A stretch of DNA of 11,066 nt. Source: Euperipatoides rowelli (Eukaryota > Onychophora > Udeonychophora > Euonychophora > Peripatopsidae). The DNA lies in the NCBI GenBank assembly GCA_003024985.2, contig PXIH01S0002446.1. One strand, written 5' to 3'. A program made the translations under genes and the position numbers. Below are positions 1 to 8,117 of this stretch, piece after piece. The stretch's first letter is position 1, and each line of letters opens with the position of its first letter. The notes under the pieces were generated by a model. That model did no database searches. It saw only the letters and a list, made by a program, of their open reading frames with translations, and was not told where the DNA came from.

Positions 1-60
1 GGAAGGGAGATTGGGATTAAGGGAGGGTGGGATTAAGGAGGAGAGTAGCATTAAGGGATA
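1..60 (+). repeat. G-rich degenerate repeat with G-quadruplex motif
   Basis: The window opens with a purine-rich stretch in which GGGATTAAGG-like words recur (about 13-24, 29-39 and 47-57). Five GGG runs at 5-7, 13-15, 21-23, 25-27 and 29-31 are separated by 5, 5, 1 and 1 bases, which satisfies the usual four-run G-quadruplex pattern. It may be the edge of a longer simple repeat that starts left of the window. No gene is seen here. Confidence 0.5.
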
Positions 61-156
61 ATGCAGGCAGAGAAGTTCTAAAATGGTCAGGGAACGCCAG
101 GCACTTCAGCTAGTAATAAATAATTAATAGATATATCATATACATAAGTAAATACA

Positions 157-358
157 TGTCTTATTTCTTTTTCTTTTTCTCTTTCTCTATTTCTCGATCT
201 CTCAATCTTTCTTTCTCAATCTCTTTTCTTTCTCTTTCTCTATCTTTCTATCTTTATCATTCGCTATATCTATCTTACTCTATCTTTATCTATCTTTCTC
301 TATCTTAAACTTCATCTATCTTTCTCTTTAGCTATCTTTCTCTTTCTTTATCTTATCG
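157..358. repeat. Polypyrimidine CTTT/TATC low-complexity tract
   Basis: About 200 bases made almost only of C and T on the plus strand, built from CTTT, CTCT and, further right, TATC words, with occasional A or AA interruptions. The shift from TTTC-type to TATC-type units along the tract is typical of an old, interrupted compound microsatellite. A short hairpin (ATCGAA 355-360, TTCGAT 368-373) lies at its right edge. No coding role is suggested. Confidence 0.85.
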
Positions 359-373
359 AATACAGTGTTCGAT

Positions 374-919
374 ATTAAAGTTTTTCTGGGTCCTAGACAA
401 AATTAAATTTCAGACATTACCATTTCATATGGTAAATCTTGACTGGGAATTGTTTTAAATGTCAATTTCAAACTTGATTTTTCAAGTCATTTAAGTCTGC
501 CTTGATTGTGTCATCCTTAAGCACAGACCTGTTTTTTCCTCCTTTTCTCATTATTTACACTGAAAATATAGTATTATAACCAGACATTAAATATCTTAAA
601 TTATAAAATAGATATGAATAACTATTTAGTAATTTGTGATTATATATTTTTATAATGATTAATATTTTTTTACCCAACACTTGATTCTATACTCGCAATG
701 CAAAATAACTTTTATAAAAACTGTACAAACAATATATTCAAATCACGAAGGTACAGTACCTTCATGATTTAAATCACAATATTTTTATGCCTATGAAAAT
801 AAGCATGATTGGACTATCAAAAAATACTAGCCTGGCCAAAAAATACACTGGTCTAGTAAGGCTAAAATAACATTTCAGTCATGTGATCAAAAAGGATAGC
901 AGCTTAAATTTTTTATTTA
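374..919. other. AT-rich non-coding spacer with a strong palindrome
   Basis: No convincing ORF, RNA gene or transposon end was found. The notable item is a near-perfect palindrome at 740-770: two 15-base arms around one base (755) with a single mismatch, centred on GGTACAGTACC. It could form a cruciform or hairpin, or be the relic of a tiny inverted-repeat element. No flanking duplication was recognised. Confidence 0.6.
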
Positions 920-1546
920 CAGTCCTAACCTTACCATAACCCTGAACCCTATGTCCTACTGTGTATTAAACCCACTATGCTCCAACCCTATGATAATCAA
1001 CAGTCCTAACCTTAACCATAACTCTGAATCCTATGTCCTACTATGTATTAAACCCACTATGCCCCACCCTATGATAATCAACAGTCCTAACCATACAATA
1101 ACCCTAAACCCTACTACGTGTTAAATCCACCATGTCCCAACCCTATGATAATCATCAGTCCTAACCTTACCATAACCCTATACCCTGTTCTACTACACAT
1201 TAAACCCACTATGTTCTAACCCTATGATAATCAACAGTCCTGACCTTACCCTGAACCCTGTCCTATTACATATTAAACCCACTATGTCCTAACCCTATGA
1301 TAATTAAAAGTCCTAACCTTACTGGAACCTCAACCCTATGTCATACTACTTATTAAACTCACTATGTCCCAAACCTTCGATAATCAACAGTCCTAACCTT
1401 ACCATAACCCTGAACCCTATGTCCTACTAAGTATTAAACCCACTATGTCCAAACCCTATGATAATCAACTGTCTTAACCTTCCATAGCCCTGGATCCTAT
1501 GTCCTACTACATATTAAACCCACTATGCCCCAATCCTATGATGATG
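920..1546. repeat. Tandem satellite, about 81-bp unit, eight copies
   Basis: A CAGTCCTAACCTTACC-like word recurs at 920, 1001, 1082, 1156, 1235, 1308, 1388 and 1469, so the unit is 81 bases with shortened copies of 73, 74, 79 and 80. Each unit also holds recognisable ACCCTATG, TATTAAACCCACTATG and CCTATGATAATCAA blocks. The left end is sharp; the right end fades into GATGATGAAGG near 1546. The units contain CCCTAA/CCTAAC words like animal telomere repeats, although no run of pure hexamers is present. Copies differ by many substitutions and small deletions, so the array is not freshly expanded. Confidence 0.95.
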
Positions 1547-2700
1547 AAGGGGTAAAATATTCATTTTTTAGCGATTTTGATAATTTTGACATAACTTCCG
1601 TTAGCCCTTTCTGGAATCATGAAAATAGATGTGCAGATGTTAAAAACGCAATAAAATTGTTGATTATAATGTGCGCTGATTAGTATCTCTTTCTAGCACA
1701 CCACAACATAATTTTGTAGACAGAAAGAGGTTTCACCTCAGTGAGATGAGGGCTAGCACACCATTCCAGATATAATGAGCTTAGTACTCCCCTCCCCTTA
1801 CTTCAAAAAATAATCTGATTTCACATTATAATAAAAGGACTAACAATAGTGAATATTCACTCAGAGCAAACACTGGGTGTTACAAGTACAAAAAAGTGGG
1901 GCAAGGTTTTTTTTTGGTAGGAGAAGGCATAGGGTGATGAATTGCTTCCCAAAACATTTTGACAACTTTAAATTGAGTTTTCAACTGAAATACTGTTAAG
2001 TGTTTGCCAGTGTATAATAGTTTATAGAAAATATGTTGGTAATTAGGTGACCCAAACAACATACAAAAAATTGTATCTATTATATTCATATTTTTAAAAT
2101 AATGAAATTATTAATTTTTATTTTATAGTTTTAATTTTCATTTAAATGCATCTTATTTCAACCTTCTCAATACAAGATAAACCTATAGTTTTATTGACTT
2201 TCTTTCCAAATCCGTGATATTTTAAAGATTGTTCTCTAAAATGTAAATGCTTTTGCAATTTTTAATGTATGACTGCTTGTACAAAAAGGAGTTTTATTAT
2301 ATGATCAGGTTGATCACAATAGTAATTCTAAAAGTCTGGCATGTTTTATCTATATAAATGCATAAATTTATAATTTTGAAAATCTTACTGAAAAATTTTG
2401 ACAGGGAATAATAAATTTAAATACTGACTTTAAACCATTTTTATTATCATTAATACTAAGCTGTATAAAAATAAAATTGTTTTTAACACTGATATACTGT
2501 TCTTAAACTATAGTGTATTATCATGTTTAATACTATGTCAATAGCATTATCACACATCCTCATTTTATTCTCATTTAATTGACATTTTTATTTATTAAAA
2601 CAATCATTTTAAGAAATAAAGTTATTTATTTTTGCCATGGGAATAGAAAAGAAAATACAAAAGTTTGGAGACAAGTTTCTAGGTAAGAACACTAAAAAAA
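1547..2700. other. AT-rich non-coding stretch
   Basis: I see no gene. From 1547 to about 1800 the sequence is less AT-rich. It holds a direct repeat of CTAGCACACCA (near 1694 and 1752) and an inverted pair CTCTTTCT/AGAAAGAG around it, so it may be a remnant of a mobile element without recognisable ends. From 1880 to 2700 the DNA is very AT-rich. The 69-codon frame on the minus strand at 1880-2089 has no domain-like composition and is taken as chance. Confidence 0.5.
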
Positions 2701-2705
2701 ATTGT

Positions 2706-2730
2706 GGGGGGGGGGGGGGGGGGGGGGGGG
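2706..2730 (+). repeat. G25 homopolymer
   Basis: Twenty-five consecutive G residues follow ATTGT and are followed by AGGAGCTGG and a GGGGCCCCC patch (2738-2745). Runs of this length in an AT-rich genome are usually unstable, and sequencing may report the wrong length. An n lies 72 bases downstream at 2802. The GGGGCCCCC patch resembles G/C-rich patches inside the two hAT-like elements at 6622-6649 and 7912-7927, so this could be part of a related element, but I found no ends. Confidence 0.9.
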
Positions 2731-2890
2731 AGGAGCTGGGGCCCCCATTGGTAATGGTCGATCAGCCAATCATACATTCTGACTCTACAAAGGCTGTCTT
2801 GNTAAACAAACATTAGATCGACTGCTATGTTAATACATAGGAATACTACTCGTAACACTATACTACCAGGACATAGTTATAGCACATGTT

Positions 2891-3642
2891 CTAACAGGTA
2901 GCCATGATGCCTCTAACTCCTGGTCTCATTCTAGTCCCGATTCTGATGTTTCCAACAACAATGCCATTAAGTACAGGACTAAGAGGAGGTGCCCTAATAG
3001 CAGTCAGCTGAAGTATTCCCATCACTCTTTTGTTATAATCAAAACATTGCTGATCATCATTGAACTAAGAGGAGGCTGACTAAAAGCAGTGAGATAAAGT
3101 CTTTCCATCACCCTCTTGTATTGAAAATATTACTGATGTAATTGAATTTAACATGATGTTTGTGTTGGGTATGTGTTAATATTTGAACTATTATAAAAAG
3201 GTTTATATCTCTTGTTTGTAAGTTCATCCTCTTTGCTATATAAATGGGACCAAGCCTATAGTCTTTTCTTTCAATCATGACTTCTTGTTTACCTGATGGA
3301 TATACAAGTCTTTTTCTCATTCCTGATTTGTTGAATTGGTTAACAAAGAATTTCATCATTAATTTTGTCCTATTGGCTCTGTGTTAAATCATTTTCTTTT
3401 CCCAAAAAGGTGAAATACCGGCGACGTTATCATTAAACAGATGGAAAGTCTTGGCTGCAACAAGATAGTACCTTCAGCTTCATCTGTGTTCTTAGACGAT
3501 ACCTCATAGGGCACCCTATCATTCTATTCTTTTTGACTGCAATTATGCAATAAGTAGATTTTAAGGCTGAAATTTCTTTAAAAAAAAAGGGTGTTAAATC
3601 ACCCCCACCCATCTTTTCATGCCTAGGCCAAAGATTAAACAA
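2891..3642 (-). pseudogene. Possible decayed coding remnant, family not recognised
   Basis: I do not recognise this. Three minus-strand frames lie close together: 3433-3642, 3108-3359 and 2891-3064. The last is open for 57 codons to a TAG at 2891-2893 and includes YNKRVMGILQLTAIRAPPL and RIGTRMRPGVRGIMATC. The middle frame includes KRLVYPSGKQEVMIERKDY. These peptides are richer in charged and turn residues than chance frames in the surrounding AT-rich DNA. An 86-base duplication (2978-3063 and 3064-3144) encodes the related peptides YNKRVMGILQLTA and YKRVMERLYLTA in different frames, as expected if a coding repeat later took frameshifts. It could equally be transposon-derived or chance, so confidence is low. 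Confidence 0.25.
2978..3144. repeat. Two-copy tandem duplication, 86-bp unit
   Basis: ACTAAGAGGAGG occurs at 2978 and again at 3064. The similarity continues through AGCAGT, a TTCCATCAC-like word, a TTGTATT-like word and GATG...ATTG, ending near 3144. The copies have diverged by substitutions and short indels. The unit is about 29 codons long, which matters for the possible coding remnant on the minus strand. Confidence 0.75.
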
Positions 3643-4347
3643 ATAAAATTATTACACATTTAATTTTATTATTATTAAAAAAAATAGGGTTCATAATAAC
3701 TGATTTTAAAATTCACATATGGGGAGGCTTTTCTTTAAACTTTCTCAGGACTCTATTTTGACATGTTAAGAAATTTCCTCTAATTTGATCCCTAGTGAAA
3801 TAAATGCTAACAGCTGTGGTCTAGTGTTTGCCTTTTCAACATTCCATCTAATTGAATCCATTTAATTAGTCAACCCTTCATTTGGTATGAACTAAAAGAA
3901 CAATTTTCTGATTAGTTATCTAATAGAAGAAAATTTAACAAATTAAAAATTTAATTTGTTAAAACTTTTAACTAACACTAGATTACAAATTAAAAATTCA
4001 AACTTAAGGCCATTTGTCTGTGAAGTTAGAAAGTTGATAAACTTTTAGTGAAACCAGGCTGGGTTCATTCCCTAATTAGGTACACTTTATTATTAAAAAT
4101 ATTTTATTATTAGGTCAAATACTGACACTCCTTTTCTCATAATTATTTGAATTTTAGTTTTTTAATTTTCAAGCAAATTTCTTTAATAAATGCAATAATA
4201 TAAAATAAGTAAAAAAAAAAAAAAAAATCAAATAATAGAAACATTCTGATTATAGTTTTCGATTATAAATAACAAAGTTTATCATAGGTAAAATATATAA
4301 GTAAAAATTAAAGTTTGCCATAATTGGATAAGGTATTTTTAAAATGG
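3643..4347. other. AT-rich spacer with perfect palindrome and A17 run
   Basis: No gene was found. A perfect inverted repeat lies at 3934-3963: the 14-base arms TTTAACAAATTAAA and TTTAATTTGTTAAA are separated by two bases. A run of 17 A residues lies at 4211-4227. It could be the tail of a retroposed element, but no tRNA-like or LINE-like sequence was recognised next to it. Confidence 0.55.
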
Positions 4348-4351
4348 ATTA

Positions 4352-4603
4352 CTGTTACGGTGTTATGCAATAACCAACAAGCCACATGACATGGGTATTG
4401 TTTTGAGTAAAATGCATTTAAAGTTTGCAATATAAGCATAAATGCATATAATAGTGTTGATATTTCATTCTCTATAGGCTATGGTAGATATGGCTTAACT
4501 GATTTGAAGGCATAAAAAAGAAACCCTTATGGTTACCTAGAGTGGGTCAACTCATTTTTTATTAAAAGTGTGGCTTGACTGGTTTTTGCATAACACCATC
4601 CAG
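4352..4603. mobile_element. 252-bp inverted-repeat element (MITE)
   Basis: The left end reads CTGTTACGGTGTTATGCAAT and the right end, on the other strand, reads CTGGATGGTGTTATGCAAAA. The match continues inward to CAAGCCACA on both sides: 4359-4386 pairs with 4569-4597 with two mismatches and one indel. ATTA directly flanks both ends (4348-4351 and 4604-4607) and is the likely target duplication, although TTA or TA cannot be excluded. It has no coding capacity, so it would be a non-autonomous element mobilised in trans. A three-base TTA duplication would point to PIF/Harbinger and a four-base one to other superfamilies, so the superfamily is left open. Confidence 0.75.
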
Positions 4604-4607
4604 ATTA

Positions 4608-5120
4608 GTCTTCTAAAATAGTAAGAAATTAACAATAACAAGTGACTAAAAGTAAATAAACAAAGTTAAAGTTACTATTGTAAAAATAACCAGCTTGGCT
4701 CAAATGACTTTGAAGTTGATTGCTATAAATTCGCAAAAATCTAATAAACAATGGCAAATACTACATGGAATCCAGAGCTTTTGAAAATTAAATGCTCTGG
4801 CATGAGATTCATCAGAAAAATATTTGCATATGAGGTATTTTATTTTACTACACCAAGATAAGTTGAATATGTACCAGCTCAAGAAAGCTTAAACATTTTA
4901 TAAATGTTAGATATGCATTAATGTAAACATGTATATCTTAATCACTATCCTAATTATAACAAACCACTAGAATATCCAGAACCTCCTTACTAGAAATAGT
5001 AAAAAGCATACTGATAACCTAAGACAGCTCCATAGGCCAACTTTGCTAAGTGGTAATTATCTCATCTGTTGAATTTGAGTAAAAATATTTAAATCCATTC
5101 CCAAGCCTAAATATTGACCC
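4608..5120. other. AT-rich non-coding stretch
   Basis: No gene, RNA or mobile-element boundary was recognised. The 60-codon minus-strand frame at 4700-4882 has a skewed, hydrophobic and cysteine-rich composition without any motif, and is treated as chance. Confidence 0.5.
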
Positions 5121-5560
5121 AAGAAACCTTAGCCCGCTTTCACCAGATGAAATGTTACACTGACCTCACTAACTTTGAAATCAGATAACCCTCAGAAACA
5201 CCACCCGGTTTTGTGGTCTTGACCCATTATACCAACCAATTCCTGGGCAGATATCATACATTTTCCTCTCAAGCCAAATAATTTTCCTAGATGTTTAAAA
5301 CTGACTCAGCTGATTACTAATGGCTGTAACTTGTAAGACTAAGTTTATAGGACCATATGGCCATGCCTTCTTTATGCAATAAGTCTCCTGGAAAATAAGC
5401 ATATTCTTTAGGACTGCTATTGATGCCACATTCACATTCCTAGTGACCAAAAAGTCACATTTTGATGGCAAATCTTCAATAATGATGAAAACTCAATTTC
5501 CCAAATCTTTATCACCTTACCAGGCATCTGGTGAAGCATTGTCATAACACTGATGGCTGG
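5121..5560. other. Moderate-GC island, unidentified
   Basis: This block is visibly less AT-rich than its flanks. It contains stretches of roughly 50-60 codons without stops on both strands (for example KKAWPYGPINLVLQ on the minus strand within 5299-5397), but no complete ORF, domain or splice pattern that I can defend. It may be an old transposon or gene fragment. Confidence 0.3.
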
Positions 5561-6453
5561 ATAATACCATGATGATTATATAAACCTTTATTATAGCTTA
5601 TTTAGTAGCGGCTGAGCAATAGGAAGAGCCAAATTGTTGCTTGACAAAAATACAACCTTGTCGTTTTTTTGTAACCATGAAATCTTATTTTTTTTTGGAA
5701 GGAGAATCACACCACCTCCAATATGCTTTAATGAAGAAAAATTCAAAATTACAGTAAAGTCTAATATTTAAATGTATAATCTCAGACTAAGAATGTACTG
5801 TAGTAATTTCATTTCTTGTTATTAAATTTATTTTTTAATTCTATAATATGTTATTTCTTGTGTTTATGATTTTCTTTCAACAATGTCTTTTAAAAGAATT
5901 ATTAAAAAGTCTGTCGTTTGACATTTATTTATGTACATATTTATTACAATTTTTATTGTTAGTTAACTTCAGTTCAAATTAGAATTTTATCAAAGTTGGC
6001 AACTTATTTATTAACATAAATTGTCACCAGAAAACAATATGTAGGCCTACTATTGAATAAAATTTCAATTTTACTTTTACTATTTAACTATTAATATTAA
6101 CTACATAATTAATTATTTTTTATTGATTTAATTTGCAGAGTATCTGATTTGTTGTAGGCCTATCTTTCCTTTCAATTATTCAAATTTTGTGAAGTATTGA
6201 TTGATCTTGACTTTATTATTTGTTTGTTATTTTGATTGCATAGTTACCAAATCTCAATGCTCTTTGTAGTGGAAATTAAATTAGTAAAAATAATAGCAAA
6301 GACAGAAATAAATCCAGAGAACAAATAATATTACAGAAAAATAATTACGAATAAGAAATTTTCTAATAGATCTATAAAATAAATAATTATTCATAGATAC
6401 ATTATTTCAAATAATTGGAATCTATAGCGTGATTCTCGTTTTAATTAATTTTC
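5561..6453. other. AT-rich spacer
   Basis: No gene was found. Palindromic GTAGGCCTAC at 6041-6050 and a related TGTAGGCCTA near 6154 are the only G/C-rich words. The rest is A/T-rich sequence with scattered homopolymers. Confidence 0.5.
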
Positions 6454-7350
6454 TTTAAAGGGGTAGTCCAGCTTCACATTAAAGTTGTCTACCTTCACAT
6501 TTAAATGGTCAGTCATGGTCAAATATAAAGGGCAGACCCTCTTCATTTTTAAATTGTAGTCCATCTTGACATGTAAAATATCCAGTGCAAAATTTACGTA
6601 TAAAGCTAAACAAGCTATAGCCTAGGGCCCCCACTTTCTTGGGGGCCCCTTAAAAAAATTGTCCGAGTGAGCAATTGTCATATATACTTAAATATACTGT
6701 ATACTGCAGCATTATTTGTCACAATGCTGCACGTCTGGGACGTCCCATACCCTTCAACCAATTTTTTTAGCGCATCTTTTCAAAGAACAAAGCGCTATTG
6801 TGCCTAGGGTTTGCATTACCGATAACCGGTTTACCGGTATTAGTATTACCGGTAATTTTTTAAATTATTTCATTATTATTTTATAATAGAAATGGAACGT
6901 TTAAAGTATATAATTTCTTTTACTATAAACACAGGGATTCCCCTGTGTTGCTCCGCTACACTCGAGCATGCGCTGACGGGCACCATATCTCAAATAGCTT
7001 AGGGCCTTATCAAATCTAAATCCGGCACTGAAAATATCTTATCAATTTTAAAGGAAAGCCCACTTCACATAGGCTATGACGAAACAGTTACCTTCACATT
7101 TAAAGATATAGTGCATCATTATATTGAAAGGGCTAGTCAACTTTCATATTTAAAGGAACAATCCACCTTAGTATTTAAAAGGGCAGTCTATTTTCGCATT
7201 TAAAGGATCAATTTCTCTTCATATTTAAAATATTCTACTTTCATGTTTAAAGGGACAACCCATCTTCTCATTTAAAGGGTAATTTTACCTTTAAATCCAA
7301 TGGTTCATCTTTACATTTGCAGGAACAGTCTACTTTTACATCTTAAATTA
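6454..7350. repeat. Degenerate minisatellite, about 25-bp unit, interrupted
   Basis: A unit resembling TTTAAAGGGACAGTCCACCT followed by TCACA recurs about every 22-30 bases. Examples start near 6454, 6522, 7049, 7148, 7173, 7198 and 7248. Most units keep the central TTTAAA and a TTCACAT-like word, while the middle has drifted. About seventeen units are recognisable, some five on the left and the rest on the right of the hAT-like insertion at 6583-7030. The heavy divergence says the array is old and that the transposon arrived after it formed. Confidence 0.75.
6583..7030. mobile_element. hAT-like non-autonomous element, 448 bp
   Basis: The left end starts CAGTGCAAAATTTACGTATA and the right end, read on the other strand, starts CAGTGCCGGATTTAGATTTG. 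The ends share CAGTGC, ATTTA, and AAGCTAT slightly further inside. The 8-base sequence AAAATATC flanks it perfectly on both sides (6575-6582, 7031-7038). An 8-base duplication with CAGTG-type ends is the hallmark of the hAT superfamily. Inside are two G/C hairpins (arms 6625-6633 and 6640-6648; arms CACAGGG 6930-6936 and CCCTGTG 6941-6947) and a cluster of ACCGGT words at 6820-6860. No transposase frame is present, so it depends on an enzyme made elsewhere. Confidence 0.88.
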
Positions 7351-7351
7351 T

Positions 7352-7559
7352 GAAGGTGAAAAAAAAAAGATGAGTTTTAAAACATAAAAATAAACCATTT
7401 ACAGACAATTATCGCTGGACAAAAAAAATCATCACAAAATTTATGTTTTTCATTTTAATATGTAAACCATTTTTCTCCATCACTCAAAGTTAATATGTAA
7501 ATCAACATTTAATTTTGAATAAAAATAACATGTTTTTGCCTTTGCAAACAGATGTTATC
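7352..7559. other. AT-rich spacer between minisatellite and pseudogene
   Basis: Short A-runs (7359-7368, 7421-7427) and no recognisable feature. The 3' end of the decayed minus-strand gene begins just to the right. Confidence 0.5.
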
Positions 7560-7880
7560 TTATTTAAAATGCAACAGTATTTGATTTTCGTCTGTAGCAT
7601 CTTGAACATCTCTTTTCAGTGTTTAGCAATAATCTGCTAACATATTTAGACTCCACTTGCCTTGATACCACTTCTCCATTGACCATAGTAGTCTTGATGA
7701 AAATGATCTACATGTTCATTATTGACAGAACCCATATTTTTGAGAAAATGTCATAGGGAGAATCCAAAAAAGTGTATTATAAGTGACATGTTACAGCCCA
7801 AATTCTTGTAGTTTTTTAGAAGATCACTTACATCTTAATTTTCTGCCTTGTGATTACCTAAAATGTATTTTTTTGTCACA

Positions 7881-8117
7881 TTCTAGAACAGTGGTGTACC
7901 AAGGGGAAGGGGCTGTGGGGGTGGCCCCCCATAGGAAAAAAATTATGAAGGGAAGGGGTGAGGTCTAAAAAAAAAGCTTATGAAAATAAGACAGACGGTC
8001 AATAAAATGTCCAGACAACTAAAAAAAAAAAAAGTTTAACAAAATATTTGTCAAGGGGGTAACAAAAGTTAGTTCCACCTGGGCGCCAAACTGTCAAGAT
8101 ACGCCACTGTTCTAGAA
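7881..8117. repeat. 8-bp target-site duplication TTCTAGAA
   Basis: TTCTAGAA occurs at 7881-7888 and 8110-8117, directly abutting the two ends of the hAT-like element. Removing the element and one copy rejoins the pseudogene in frame between WRSF and VTKKYILGNHK (minus strand). This confirms that the pseudogene DNA was the original, older host sequence. TTCTAGAA is itself a perfect palindrome. Confidence 0.93.
7889..8109. mobile_element. hAT-like MITE, 221 bp, nested in pseudogene
   Basis: The left end is CAGTGGTGTACCAAGG and the right end, on the other strand, is CAGTGGCGTATCTTGAC, an imperfect terminal inverted repeat of about 15 bases. With the perfect 8-base duplication on both sides this fits the hAT superfamily. 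It carries no transposase. It contains a GGCCCCCC patch (7920-7927) similar to the G/C patch of the 448-bp element, and A-rich runs. The 61-codon plus-strand frame at 7783-7968 straddles its left end and is not a gene. Confidence 0.9.

Noticed and set aside
920-1546. CRISPR array
   Set aside because: The units repeat over their whole length rather than as short repeats with unique spacers, and the genome is eukaryotic.
1880-2089. 69-codon minus-strand frame
   Set aside because: Lies in A/T-rich sequence with homopolymers; no domain, splice or repeat support.
4211-4227. Poly-A tail of a retroposed gene
   Set aside because: No coding, tRNA-like or LINE-like sequence precedes it on either strand and no target duplication was found.
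4700-4882. 60-codon minus-strand frame
   Set aside because: Skewed composition (Ile, Cys, Phe) without motif; length expected by chance in an 11-kb window.
7783-7968. 61-codon plus-strand frame
   Set aside because: Antisense to the decayed FHQD-family gene and runs across the left end of the inserted MITE.
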